64,000 bases of DNA from Pedosphaera sp. (GCA_002690655.1 NZFL01000011.1:169448-233447), one strand, 5' to 3'. Numbered from the stretch's first letter, positions 42,166 through 52,179 are shown. The notes: generated by a model not told the origin, from the letters alone. Made by a program: numbers and translations.

Positions 42166-43341
42166 ATGGATGATCAATCAAAAAAAACTTCACCCGTGGC
42201 CCGGCAGGTCGAGAATATTCCTCGCTCAGGGATCCGCGATTTCTTTGAATTAGTGCAGGGTGTGCCCGATATCATTTCTCTGGGAGTTGGTGAACCTGAT
42301 TTTGTGACTCCCTGGAAAATCAGAGAAGCGGCTATTTATTCGTTGGAGAGAGGGCATACCTCCTATACTTCCAATTCTGGATTGATCAAGCTCAGGCAAT
42401 CCATTGCACGTTACGTCAATGAACATTTTCAAGTATCCTATGATCCGAATGATGAAATTCTGGTCACTGTAGGAGTCAGTGAAGGGTTGGACATTGCTTT
42501 GCGTGCATTGATTGATCCAGGTGATGAGATCATTTATCATGAACCCTGTTATGTGAGTTATGCTCCTTCCATTGTCATGGCCCATGGGGTGGCTGTTCCT
42601 GTAAAATGCGAGTCTTCGAATGCCTTTGCCCTTGATCCCGAAGCATTGAGAAAAGTCATTACTCCCAAAACCAAGGCAGTGATTCTTAATTTTCCAACAA
42701 ACCCGACCGGAGGAACTCTGTCTGCCGACCAGGTAAAGCGTATTGCTGAAATTGCAGTTGATCATGACTTGGTCGTAATCAGCGACGAAATTTATTCCGA
42801 ATTGACGTATGAAGGCAGCCATGTCTCGATTGCTTCGATGCCAGGAATGCGAGAGCGCACCATTTTCCTGCACGGGTTCTCCAAGGCTTTTGCAATGACT
42901 GGGTTTAGGGTTGGATATGCCTGTGCCCCCAAATACCTTTTGGATGCCATGTTGAGGATTCATCAATATTGCATGCTTTGTGCTGGGATCACCAGTCAGG
43001 AAGCAGCTATCGAGGCACTTGATCACGGTTTTGATGAGGCAATGGCGATGCGGGAGCATTATTTGGCAAGGCGCAATTTTATCGTGCATGCCTTGAATGA
43101 CATGGGTTTGACTTGCCATTTGCCGCGCGGGAGTTTCTATGCATTTCCATCGATTCAAAACACAGGAATGTCTTCCTCAGAATTTGCAGTTGAGTTGTTG
43201 AAAGAAACCAAAGTGGCTTGCGTTCCCGGTACAGCGTTTGGGGAAAGTGGGGAGGGGTTTCTGAGGTGCTGTTTTGCAACATCCATGGCTCAGATCGAGA
43301 TGGCTATGGATCGCTTAGCGAAATTCCTTCAAAAGGTTTAA
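42166..43341 (+). CDS. Class I/II pyridoxal phosphate-dependent aminotransferase
   Basis: LNFPTNPTGG, SDEIYSELTYEG, HGFSKAFAMTGFRVGY. Confidence 0.93.
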   Translation: MDDQSKKTSPVARQVENIPRSGIRDFFELVQGVPDIISLGVGEPDFVTPWKIREAAIYSLERGHTSYTSNSGLIKLRQSIARYVNEHFQVSYDPNDEILVTVGVSEGLDIALRALIDPGDEIIYHEPCYVSYAPSIVMAHGVAVPVKCESSNAFALDPEALRKVITPKTKAVILNFPTNPTGGTLSADQVKRIAEIAVDHDLVVISDEIYSELTYEGSHVSIASMPGMRERTIFLHGFSKAFAMTGFRVGYACAPKYLLDAMLRIHQYCMLCAGITSQEAAIEALDHGFDEAMAMREHYLARRNFIVHALNDMGLTCHLPRGSFYAFPSIQNTGMSSSEFAVELLKETKVACVPGTAFGESGEGFLRCCFATSMAQIEMAMDRLAKFLQKV

Positions 43342-43347
43342 CTTATA

Positions 43348-44331
43348 TTATACAGAATTACTTTCTGCATAGATTTTGCGGATGATTTCCTCGATGGGAA
43401 CTTCTTCGATATTCAAATCGGCAACAGGAAGCATGTCCAACAAATCTTTGGAAGCTTGAACAACAGCCTTTCTATTGACTCTGATCTGTAATTTCCCATC
43501 GGCAAAGCTTTCGATTGATCCAATCGACTTACATTTTTCCGGGAGCGGCATGGATGGATCTTCAAAGAGAACATTGATGCGTTTTTCATCAGCAAACTGA
43601 TCGAGGATTCCTTGCAGTTCTCCGTCGTAGAACAATTTTCCATGATCTATGATGAGGACGCGTTTGCACAATTCCTGAATATCAGCCATGTAATGGCTTG
43701 TCAGTATGATCGTTGTTTTCTTTGTTTTATTGAGATCTTTAAGGAAATCTCGGACAGTTTTTTGTGAGACGATATCAAGCCCGATGGTAGGTTCATCTAA
43801 AAACAAAATTTTGGGCTGGTGAATCAGCGATGCAATCAATTCCATTTTCATCCGCTCGCCCAGGGATAATTCACGAACCATGATATCCAACTTATCGGCG
43901 ACTTGCAGCATTTCAGACATTTCGTTGACTGTTTTTTGCGCGAGTGAATCTGCAATTCCGTAAATTTTTGCATTTAAAGCAAAGGACTCCCTTGCTGGGA
44001 GGTCCCACCAAAGTTGATTTTTCTGACCTAACAAAAGTGCGAACTGTCTCCGATAAGCGTCTTCTCTCTCGCAAGGCTTGTAGCCCAGGACATTGATTGA
44101 CCCAGAGGATGGATAGAGAAGCCCCGAAAGCATCTTGAGGGTAGTCGTTTTTCCTGCACCATTCGGGCCCATGAAGCCGACTAATTCTCCCTCTTCAATG
44201 TCAAAAGAAATTTTACGAACCGCTTCTGTCGTTTCATATTTGCGGTGGATGAGTCCTTTTATCGAACCCCAGAATCCTGATTCTTTTTTATAAGTTTGAT
44301 ATGCTTTGGAGAGCTCACGTACTTCAATCAT
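43348..44331 (-). CDS. ABC-2-type transporter ATP-binding protein
   Basis: GPNGAGKTTTLKMLSGLL, LSLGERMKMELIASLIHQPKILFLDEPTIGLD. Confidence 0.9.
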   Translation of the reverse strand: MIEVRELSKAYQTYKKESGFWGSIKGLIHRKYETTEAVRKISFDIEEGELVGFMGPNGAGKTTTLKMLSGLLYPSSGSINVLGYKPCEREDAYRRQFALLLGQKNQLWWDLPARESFALNAKIYGIADSLAQKTVNEMSEMLQVADKLDIMVRELSLGERMKMELIASLIHQPKILFLDEPTIGLDIVSQKTVRDFLKDLNKTKKTTIILTSHYMADIQELCKRVLIIDHGKLFYDGELQGILDQFADEKRINVLFEDPSMPLPEKCKSIGSIESFADGKLQIRVNRKAVVQASKDLLDMLPVADLNIEEVPIEEIIRKIYAESNSV

Positions 44332-44430
44332 GGCTACCTAATCAGTTTACTCAAATTTGGGAGGCAGGCTCATAAGAGTCGCCTGAGCTGCATGTGGGGC
44401 CGAGTAATTCCTGATAGAGAAGGTGAGAGG

Positions 44431-45819
44431 TTAGCGCAGGTGGCGTTCTAAGTATGTTACTGCCTTCCTTACACTTGCATCCATCTCTACCCGATCCTTA
44501 ACTAGCCGGCAGGCATGCATAACGGTGCCATGATCGCGACCTCCAAATGCCGTTCCAATGACATTAAGAGAGCTTTCGGTCAATTGGCGGGACAAATACA
44601 TGGCAATCTGTCTTGGGAAAGCAATGTATTCTGGTCTCCGACGACTGGTCATGTCTGCTAAACGGATATCGTAATGTTCCGCTACTTTCTTTTGAATATC
44701 GTCAATACTGACTGTTGCTCGTCCTTCCTCTTGTAAGGCATCTCGCAACAATTGCTCAGCTAGCTCAACGGTCAACTCCTGTTTCGTCAAGGAAGCAAAG
44801 GCTGCAACACGGAGTAAAGCCCCTTCAAGTCGGCGGATATTTGCCCTGATATTATTGGCAATAAATTCAACCACATCACGAGGAAGATCGACATCCAAGG
44901 ATTTTTTCTTCTTAAGAAGAATCGCAAGTCGGGTTTCAACGTCAGGTGCTTGAAGGTCCGCTGATAGCCCCCATTCGAACCTGGAACTCAGGCGTTGTTC
45001 AAGCCCATCGATTTCACAGGCCGGTCGATCACAGCTCAAAACGATTTGTTTGTGAGCTTCGTGTAACGCATTGAACGTATGAAAAAACTCCTCCTGAATC
45101 CTCTCTTTGCCTGAAAGAAACTGGATGTCATCGATTAAGAGAACATCGGTTAGCCGGTAACGCTTACGAAATTTCACCAACTGATTGTTTTGAATACCAT
45201 CGATGAATTCATTTGTGAATTTTTCGCATGAAAGGTAAGCCACGCGTGCGCTGGGTTTTTTTGATAGGACATGGTGACCAATGGCGTGTAAAAGGTGTGT
45301 TTTACCAAGTCCAACGCCGCCATAGAGAAACAATGGATTGTAAGATTTCCCAGGTGATTGTGCAACCGCAAGGGAAGCACTGTGCGCCATTCTGTTGTTT
45401 CCCCCGATGACAAAGGAATCGAATGTGTACAATGGGTTGAATCCATTCTTAGCCGGAACACCTTTGGTTTCCAGTTTCAAGGACTCGTTTAAAGATTGTG
45501 ATTTTTCAGATATCGAGGCGTTCGGTGCGGAAGGCTTGGTGCCGGCCTTCACTGAAGAGGCTTTTGCGGATCCAACTTTGTAAGCAATCCCTAGCCTTTC
45601 ATCAGAGGAACCGCTGACTACTTCTTCCAAAAGCTGGTGGTAGTTATCCTTAAGCCAAACCTCGCAGAAATCATTCGCAACCTGCAGTATTAACACGTTG
45701 TTTTCAATGTTTAGAGGAACGATAGGGGCAAACCAAAGTTTGTAAACCTCATCGTTCAGCATGGATTTGAGCCTTTTAACTGCCCTGTTCCATATGATTT
45801 CTGCAGCGTTACGCATCAT
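44431..45819 (-). CDS. dnaA: Chromosomal replication initiator protein DnaA
   Basis: LYGGVGLGKTHLLHAIG, DVLLIDDIQFLSGKE, GTAFGGRDHGTVMHACR. Confidence 0.97.
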   Translation of the reverse strand: MMRNAAEIIWNRAVKRLKSMLNDEVYKLWFAPIVPLNIENNVLILQVANDFCEVWLKDNYHQLLEEVVSGSSDERLGIAYKVGSAKASSVKAGTKPSAPNASISEKSQSLNESLKLETKGVPAKNGFNPLYTFDSFVIGGNNRMAHSASLAVAQSPGKSYNPLFLYGGVGLGKTHLLHAIGHHVLSKKPSARVAYLSCEKFTNEFIDGIQNNQLVKFRKRYRLTDVLLIDDIQFLSGKERIQEEFFHTFNALHEAHKQIVLSCDRPACEIDGLEQRLSSRFEWGLSADLQAPDVETRLAILLKKKKSLDVDLPRDVVEFIANNIRANIRRLEGALLRVAAFASLTKQELTVELAEQLLRDALQEEGRATVSIDDIQKKVAEHYDIRLADMTSRRRPEYIAFPRQIAMYLSRQLTESSLNVIGTAFGGRDHGTVMHACRLVKDRVEMDASVRKAVTYLERHLR

Positions 45820-45829
45820 AGCTTGTTGT

Positions 45830-46140
45830 TTCGAAAATACGTCGTTTTTTAAATTTATTCACTGTGTGGTTATAGTCAGTTTAAGCGCTTTGAAATCGTT
45901 ATCAAACCGTGGTTTAGCAACAAGTGACTTCATTCTACCGTATTTTTTTTTTTTATGAATGATATATTAAAAAAAACTGTAAACAATTAATAATCAGTAG
46001 TTAGCTTACTGTTACAAACATGTGTCACGTGCCTTGGTTTGCTTACTGGCTTAAACGTAGGATCAGACTAGCGACATTTGGCCTTTTTCATCGAGAATAA
46101 GATATTCACACTTATTAACGAGTTATTCACAATGTTAAAA
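45830..46140. other. Candidate chromosomal replication origin (oriC-like)
   Basis: Immediately upstream of dnaA; TTATTCACA at 46123, near-matches ATATTCACA at 46102 and TTATTCACT at 45855, AT-rich stretch around 45940-46005. Confidence 0.55.
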
Positions 46141-46326
46141 AAGCCGGAAAAGATCCGTTTAAGCGGTCAATACCTAACCACTTCTAAACCAAACATTCAT
46201 CTCGCTTCCAAAACCCTGCGTAACATCACTGAAAGGAATAAAATGATTGGCTAGTGGCAATTTTAATCCCATCTCTGGAAAGCTTGCAATGGCCAATCTG
46301 AAGAATTTTTCAAACTCTAAGGTGCT

Positions 46327-47751
46327 TTAATCATTGATTTCTTCCACAACAGCGTCCGAGGTGGAAAATCCAATGACTCGGACTTTTACTCCGGGTGCAA
46401 CCATGGTTCCATTTGTAACGACGTCGAGAATTCTGTCTCCGAAACGCGCTTTGCCCCCTGGCCTGAGTGGCGATAAAGTGACTCCTGTTAAACCTAGTAA
46501 GCCCTTTTCGCTCTTTTCTCTGCTCAAGATACCTTGATCGCCACTCGTTGTCTCTGAAATCAGCTGATCGAAAAGTTGAGTTTTGGGGAGGACTGAACTT
46601 AATATAATCATTAGTAGCGTCGATCCGGATACAGCGGTCAATAGGACCTGCAAAGGATATTTGAACTGACCATAGGATGGCAATTGCCATACAGGTAAGC
46701 TTGGGTCCATATCCACCAACCCCATCAAAACAGACCAAAACATGAGCAGGATACCCGAAAGGCCGATAAAAAAAAGGCCAGGAAGGAAAAATAACTCCAC
46801 TATCAGGAGAATAAGCCCAATAACAAAAAATGCAGCCCATTCGAGACCTGATAAACCTGCAATGTAACCACCAAGAAAGTAAATAGCGAATGCAGCTAGC
46901 CCTAAAATCCCGGGAAGTCCGAAGCCTGGAGTTTTGAATTCGAGGTAAACGCCAAGGATTCCTGCGATGAGCAGGATCGCACTGATTTTATTTATCCATG
47001 TCCCTGCTTTTTCAGCTCCAGTGGGTGTGATTCGGATTACTTCAGGGTTTGCATAACCCAAAACCTCGATAAGTTCGACTTGAGAGTTCACCGTCCCATG
47101 GCTCATTAACTTTTGTGGAGGGTTGCCATAGTTGATTTCCGCTTCCTTATTTGTCAGGGTCAAAATTTGTCCTTTTTCTGACAAGACCTTGTTTCCCTTC
47201 TTAAGTTCTTTGGATTTGTCGATCATAGCTTCCACCACAGCAGGGTCGTGTCCGTTCTCTTCCGCGGTTGCACGGATAAGCGCTGAAATCCCAGAAGTCA
47301 TTTTGACTTCCATGGTGTTGGGCATTTCACTGGCTCCACCTCCAGGGCTGACCATGATGGGGGCAGCTGCACCTATCACGCTGACAGGCGACATATAGAT
47401 TTCATTTGTAGCGACTGATATAAAAGCTCCCGCTGAAAAAGCCTTGGAGTTAATATAAGTTACCTTACGACCTTTGAATTTGGTGATGATTTGGATGATT
47501 TCCTGCGTTACATCGACTCGACCTCCATTGGTATCCATGTCCAGTATGAGGCAGTCTGCTTCTGAAGCAATGGCCTCCTTTACACCCCGGCGAACAAGAT
47601 AGGTGAGGGGCGGCATGATGTCCTCCCTGATCGGGATAATGTAGATTTTCTTCTCTAGGGTGGATTGAACTTTTGTGTCCGCTCCATGCACGACCTGTGA
47701 AAGTCCTGACAAGAGAGAAAAATAAACAAAAAGCCATTTGCTGAAGGTCAT
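46327..47751 (-). CDS. NfeD family membrane-bound serine protease (ClpP-class)
   Basis: LILDMDTNGGRVDVTQEI, KAFSAGAFISVATNEIYM, multi-TM, C-terminal OB-fold. Confidence 0.87.
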   Translation of the reverse strand: MTFSKWLFVYFSLLSGLSQVVHGADTKVQSTLEKKIYIIPIREDIMPPLTYLVRRGVKEAIASEADCLILDMDTNGGRVDVTQEIIQIITKFKGRKVTYINSKAFSAGAFISVATNEIYMSPVSVIGAAAPIMVSPGGGASEMPNTMEVKMTSGISALIRATAEENGHDPAVVEAMIDKSKELKKGNKVLSEKGQILTLTNKEAEINYGNPPQKLMSHGTVNSQVELIEVLGYANPEVIRITPTGAEKAGTWINKISAILLIAGILGVYLEFKTPGFGLPGILGLAAFAIYFLGGYIAGLSGLEWAAFFVIGLILLIVELFFLPGLFFIGLSGILLMFWSVLMGLVDMDPSLPVWQLPSYGQFKYPLQVLLTAVSGSTLLMIILSSVLPKTQLFDQLISETTSGDQGILSREKSEKGLLGLTGVTLSPLRPGGKARFGDRILDVVTNGTMVAPGVKVRVIGFSTSDAVVEEIND

Positions 47752-47861
47752 TTGTTTAAGATACATCCAGGTATCGGCTACTTCAACTTCGCTTTGGAGT
47801 ATATATGTTATTTGCCGCATGCGGCTGCAATCGCCAAACTTTCCTACTGAAGCAAAGGTTT

Positions 47862-49457
47862 TCAGGCCAAACCCGCGCTTATAAGCATATTTTTGATTTC
47901 CGCAGTAGTAGATTCTAATTTGTGGGCATGCTCAAATAATGGGGCTGTTTCTGCTCGGAAATATGGGGTTTTTGTTTTAGTGGATACCCCAATCACATTG
48001 AACTCAGATATTGCCGCATCAACACAAGACCGAAGATCGCTCCATCTTTCCTCCGCTGTCTTCTCACTTTGATGGATGCGCTTGATGTTTTCGAATGTGG
48101 AAAGAATGTGCACTGACAGGGTTGGATCTTCACTGAAAAGAAATCCAGGAGCCAATTTTTTCTTGCCGAGCCTGAGGGCTGCTTCAGTGAAACTGACAGC
48201 TGCGAAATAGATCAGAGAGGTGGCTGCAAAATGACGGAAATCACCCATGGTGGCATATAAAGTTCCGATCAACTGGTCAACCATTCTGAGGTCAGCTTTC
48301 GACGACCTAGCCAGGGAACTCAAGGCTGCGAGAGGACCAGGTTGCCTCAGTGATTGAGGTGAGAGGCAAAAAGCTAATCTTTGAATGGTTTGAAGTGTCA
48401 GGGGGAATCCTGTCGAAAGAAGCGGATCAATGAATCCAGCAGAAGAGGGAAGCATGATCCATCGGTTCCCGTATGTTCGCTCCATTTCGAAACCTACACG
48501 TTTTATTTTGCGCAAAGGGTATAGAGGAACTGCCTTTTGGAATAATCGCTTAAGTTCATCATGCTTATTAACAACGCTCGACCAGATGGATTCGGGTGAT
48601 TGATCTTGGATCGATCGATAATTTTTTTCTCTTAAGACAGCCCCCGCACTTACCTGACCATGATCAAATCTCAAAGACCAAACCCACCCGCCGTCAATGA
48701 TATGGTGAATAGCTGAGTCTTCTGGGTGGTATGGCAACGGTCCAGTCCCCAATTGACTATTTGAAGGGGGTATTGTTGCTACCCCACTGAAGTGCCCATG
48801 AACGGCAAACGTCTCAGGCGTGGAATTGAGAGTTTTTTTTCTTATACTGAGAAGCTGGCCAATGCCGGCTCGCCCTCCACAGGCATCGATGAGCAACCCA
48901 GCCTTGACTCGTCGCTGGCTTCGCTCAGTTTTGATCCAAAGTAAAACGCCATCGTCTTCTTCCCTCAAGTCAGAGATATCTGTGAGATCCGAATATTCCA
49001 CGCCCATTTTTTTACATTGATCAACAAGAAAAAGGTCCCAATCGGCACGCCACCATTGTGTGTCTGCGACAATGTTATTGGGGCTCGCTGCAACTAACAG
49101 TTCATCATCCCATTTCGTGAGTTCAGACGATTTCTCTTTTGATTGACGGTTGTAAAAACTGAATCCCCGCTTTAATCCCACCTTTAAGTCAGGATGAGCC
49201 TTTTTCCATTTACCATATTGCGTGAAATCCAGAAGAAATGCCAAGTCATGAGCTTTTGCTATTTCCTCAAGCAAAAGATTGGTCAGTGGGGTAGTGGATT
49301 CCCCGATAGCCATTCTTGGGTGCTGACTTTTTTCAACAAGCAACACACTGCAACCGTGCTTGCGGGCGATCATCGCTGTAAGCGTACCGGCAAAACCAGA
49401 ACCAAGAACGACGACATCAAAGTGTTGCTTTCGTATCATCGATGGCACATGTGACAT
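47862..49457 (-). CDS. FAD-dependent oxidoreductase, flavin-halogenase-like
   Basis: DVVVLGSGFAGTLTAMIARKHG, AIGESTTPLTNLLLEEIA, GGWVWSLRF (altered WxWxIP). Confidence 0.78.
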   Translation of the reverse strand: MSHVPSMIRKQHFDVVVLGSGFAGTLTAMIARKHGCSVLLVEKSQHPRMAIGESTTPLTNLLLEEIAKAHDLAFLLDFTQYGKWKKAHPDLKVGLKRGFSFYNRQSKEKSSELTKWDDELLVAASPNNIVADTQWWRADWDLFLVDQCKKMGVEYSDLTDISDLREEDDGVLLWIKTERSQRRVKAGLLIDACGGRAGIGQLLSIRKKTLNSTPETFAVHGHFSGVATIPPSNSQLGTGPLPYHPEDSAIHHIIDGGWVWSLRFDHGQVSAGAVLREKNYRSIQDQSPESIWSSVVNKHDELKRLFQKAVPLYPLRKIKRVGFEMERTYGNRWIMLPSSAGFIDPLLSTGFPLTLQTIQRLAFCLSPQSLRQPGPLAALSSLARSSKADLRMVDQLIGTLYATMGDFRHFAATSLIYFAAVSFTEAALRLGKKKLAPGFLFSEDPTLSVHILSTFENIKRIHQSEKTAEERWSDLRSCVDAAISEFNVIGVSTKTKTPYFRAETAPLFEHAHKLESTTAEIKNMLISAGLA

Positions 49458-50413
49458 TGGATTTCCGGTAATATTTTTTGAAATTGATTCATCTGTTGCA
49501 ATCTTGCGCGCCTGGGCTCAAAACATACCTTACATTCGCTGAACATTTCCAGGTCCCAGAGATCAACAAAGACTCGGCCCAGATTCATTTGCAGGGCATG
49601 TGAAAAACAGGATTCCAAGGTATGGATTGTTGGTTGGACAAAGTTCCCCTGATTTTTTAATGCATGCATCGCTCCGGTGGTGGCCCTTGAGGGGATCAGT
49701 GATACGCATGAGGCTTCCTGCTCAAAGGCAAAACGAACAGACCGTTGACACAGGCTCAAAGCTTCTGCCTGGCCTGTAAATGGTGGCTGAACCATTATAA
49801 ATGCGCGATGTGCAATGCGTTGTGCGTTGAGAAACTCACAGGCTGTCATGTAATCCTCAAGGGAAAACCGCTTATTTAATTTATCCAGGAGAGGATCATC
49901 AGCAACTTCCAATCCCATGGCGATTTCCAACTGCGGGTCCAGTAGTTCTTTGAAAAGCGAGATATGCTTCCCTGAAAGTTTAGGATGATTCTCAACTATG
50001 ACTCGTTCATAGCCAGAGAGAGAATCTGCAATCCGCATGTAATCGGCAGTATGGATGGCTTTTGTGTCAAAAAAGCTACCGCTGTTGTATATCTTGATCT
50101 GCTTTAGTCTTTGCTTGGAAGCCGTTTCCAATTGTCGGAGTGCAGAACTGAGTTGGGCTGGAGCATGCCCGGGCGACATAGGTTTTAAAGACGTATGTTT
50201 CCATAAATCGCACATGACACATGTCCAGGGACACTCGCGATTGATCAAGAAAATGGTTGCTGTTTCCAATAAACAACCCTTGGGCCCCATTTCTTGTTCC
50301 ACAAGTGTGTCTGGAGTGGATTGCGCCCCAGGTCGGCTCGAGGGCTCACGTAACGCCCTGATCCACTTGGTGCGTGTTGAGGCTGTTTCGGGGTATGGGG
50401 TTGATTGAAGCAT
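49436..50413 (-). CDS. Radical SAM protein
   Basis: NRECPWTCVMCDLWKHT (CxxxCxxC); VENHPKL, AMGLEVADDPLLDKLNKRFSLEDY; C-terminal CxxC...CxxC pairs. Confidence 0.85.
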   Translation of the reverse strand: MLQSTPYPETASTRTKWIRALREPSSRPGAQSTPDTLVEQEMGPKGCLLETATIFLINRECPWTCVMCDLWKHTSLKPMSPGHAPAQLSSALRQLETASKQRLKQIKIYNSGSFFDTKAIHTADYMRIADSLSGYERVIVENHPKLSGKHISLFKELLDPQLEIAMGLEVADDPLLDKLNKRFSLEDYMTACEFLNAQRIAHRAFIMVQPPFTGQAEALSLCQRSVRFAFEQEASCVSLIPSRATTGAMHALKNQGNFVQPTIHTLESCFSHALQMNLGRVFVDLWDLEMFSECKVCFEPRRARLQQMNQFQKILPEIQCHMCHR

Positions 50414-50429
50414 GTGCCTGTAAGTCCTC

Positions 50430-50831
50430 TGAACTAAGAATTTCTGATGGCCTCAAGCTCCATGCGGCAGACTTGCCATTCATCCTATATTTTTGCGCCT
50501 GTTTTTCGATAACACGCAACATTATTATTATTCCAAACAAGAACCATCCATTCAAGTCGCGCACAGTGGTGATCAAGTGCAAGTTGTGCCAGGAATTTCA
50601 GTATGACATTTCCATGCATCGGGCGATCCTTAAAATATCTAATGGACACTTTGGCTGCTGGTTTATTTCTGAAGAAACATGGTGGCTATAAGTTCTCGGT
50701 TGCTGTGATCCTATCAGCCATTCCTTCGTAACTGGCCATGGCTTTAATGAATTCAACGATTAAAGAACCATCGTCAATAGTGGCATTACGCTTTGTAAAC
50801 AGTGAAAGTCCGAAGAAGATGGTATTCATTT
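50430..50831 (-). pseudogene. Decayed GNAT-family N-acetyltransferase
   Basis: Minus-strand frame: KRNATIDDGSLIVEFIKAMASYEGMADRITATENL*PPCFFRNKPAAKVSIRYFKDRPMHGNVILKFLAQLALDHHCARLEWMVLVWNNNNVACYRKTGAKI*DEWQVCRMELEAI; two in-frame stops and loss of the acetyl-CoA-binding segment. Confidence 0.82.
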
Positions 50832-51560
50832 TTTAGACGCTTCGTCAGAATTGATATTTTCCCTGATGTTGACCAAAGCTTCGGCAGCCGCATGAAATTC
50901 CGCTTCTTTTTTGCTCTTACCACAACCACGTCCAAGCTCCTTCTCACCATGCAGAACGGCACATTCAAAAGAGCGGTCATGGTCAGGCCCACTGACATTC
51001 AATAATTCATAATGTGGAGGCTGGTTGGATTGTATCTGAAGGTATTCCTGCAATTCACCCTTAGGGTTTTCTAAGTTGGGGAGTATCTGAAGTTCACCTA
51101 AATGGTCGTTGAAAAATCTCAGGATAAATTCCTTTGTCCCTTCGTATCCAGCATCAATAAAAACAGCTCCTACAATGGCTTCAAATGCATCCGCAAGGGC
51201 ACTGGACCTTTCCCTGCCGCCGCTGAGCTCCTCTCCTCGACTCATCAGCAGACAAGAGCCAAGATCAATGATTTTCGCTAAATTAGCCAATGTGCGTCGA
51301 TTTACAAGTTGGGCTCGAGCTTTGGTCAGAGGTCCTTCATCGTGTTCAGAGTAACGTTGATAAAGTTCAAGAGTGATAATCAGTTGAAGCACCGCATCCC
51401 CCAGGAATTCCAAACGCTGGTTATTATCAAGAGATCGGGCATCTAATCCGGAAAAGGATCGGTGAGTAAGGGCCAGCTGAATTTGTTTTTTGTCCCTGAA
51501 GGTATACTGAATTCTGGATTCCAGTCGGAGGATTAATGTTTCGAAATCAGGCTTCTGCAT
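50826..51560 (-). CDS. rnc: Ribonuclease III
   Basis: NQRLEFLGDAVLQLIIT, ALADAFEAIVGAVFIDAGYEG, C-terminal dsRBD. Confidence 0.95.
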   Translation of the reverse strand: MQKPDFETLILRLESRIQYTFRDKKQIQLALTHRSFSGLDARSLDNNQRLEFLGDAVLQLIITLELYQRYSEHDEGPLTKARAQLVNRRTLANLAKIIDLGSCLLMSRGEELSGGRERSSALADAFEAIVGAVFIDAGYEGTKEFILRFFNDHLGELQILPNLENPKGELQEYLQIQSNQPPHYELLNVSGPDHDRSFECAVLHGEKELGRGCGKSKKEAEFHAAAEALVNIRENINSDEASKK

Positions 51561-52179
51561 GGATGCCCTCCTTTTCCTGATTGATTTCTCCGCTGATTAC
51601 TTGCGCATTGGAGGCGTTTGTTCCCTGTTTCAGCCTTGCTGGATCTCCATTTTCAGATTCGAGTTCAGGTGGAAGCCCATTCTCCATTAGTTCAGCTACA
51701 TCATGCTGAATGCGTTCTAGCTTCTCTACGCTTAAATCAGGTTCTGCAATGGTAAAGACATCGCCTGTCTTTGCTTGCTCGTATATGAAAATTCGCTGCC
51801 CTTTCTCACGGACTTGTCCCCTTACTTTCAGAACCCTCTTTCGTTCCAGCATGACGGCCAGGATATAAAGCGCTCCGGCATAATGCGGTAGTTTTTTCTC
51901 ATTCAATTTTCTGAGAAGAGATTCCGCTGTATCCTTCCGGATTGCTTCAGGTGGAGGCGGGGGGGGGGATTGATAGCGACCCTGCCAATGGGAAATAAAT
52001 CCTTTCGCAGCACCCGAAGTGTCCGAAAATTGACATTTCCAGCAGGTATTGCATACATCCTGCCTTTCATAAGTTCCCTTTTGGAAAAATAGAAGGCTAT
52101 GGTAGATTTGTTGGTCCTCAAAAGCATTGTCACAACCGTGACATAGTCGGGACCTGGATTGAATATTCCAGTCGTTCAT
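51547..52179 (-). CDS. Conserved hypothetical protein with Cys-rich zinc-ribbon-like N-terminus
   Basis: CHGC ... CNTCWKC; 14-bp overlap with rnc start. Confidence 0.7.
   Translation of the reverse strand: MNDWNIQSRSRLCHGCDNAFEDQQIYHSLLFFQKGTYERQDVCNTCWKCQFSDTSGAAKGFISHWQGRYQSPPPPPPEAIRKDTAESLLRKLNEKKLPHYAGALYILAVMLERKRVLKVRGQVREKGQRIFIYEQAKTGDVFTIAEPDLSVEKLERIQHDVAELMENGLPPELESENGDPARLKQGTNASNAQVISGEINQEKEGIHAEA

Noticed and set aside
42250-43158. 302-aa minus-strand ORF opposite the aminotransferase
   Set aside because: Shadow ORF: antisense to a clearly conserved class I/II aminotransferase, no recognisable family motifs
46331-46840. 169-aa minus-strand ORF within the NfeD gene
   Set aside because: Out-of-frame overlap with a well-supported NfeD CDS
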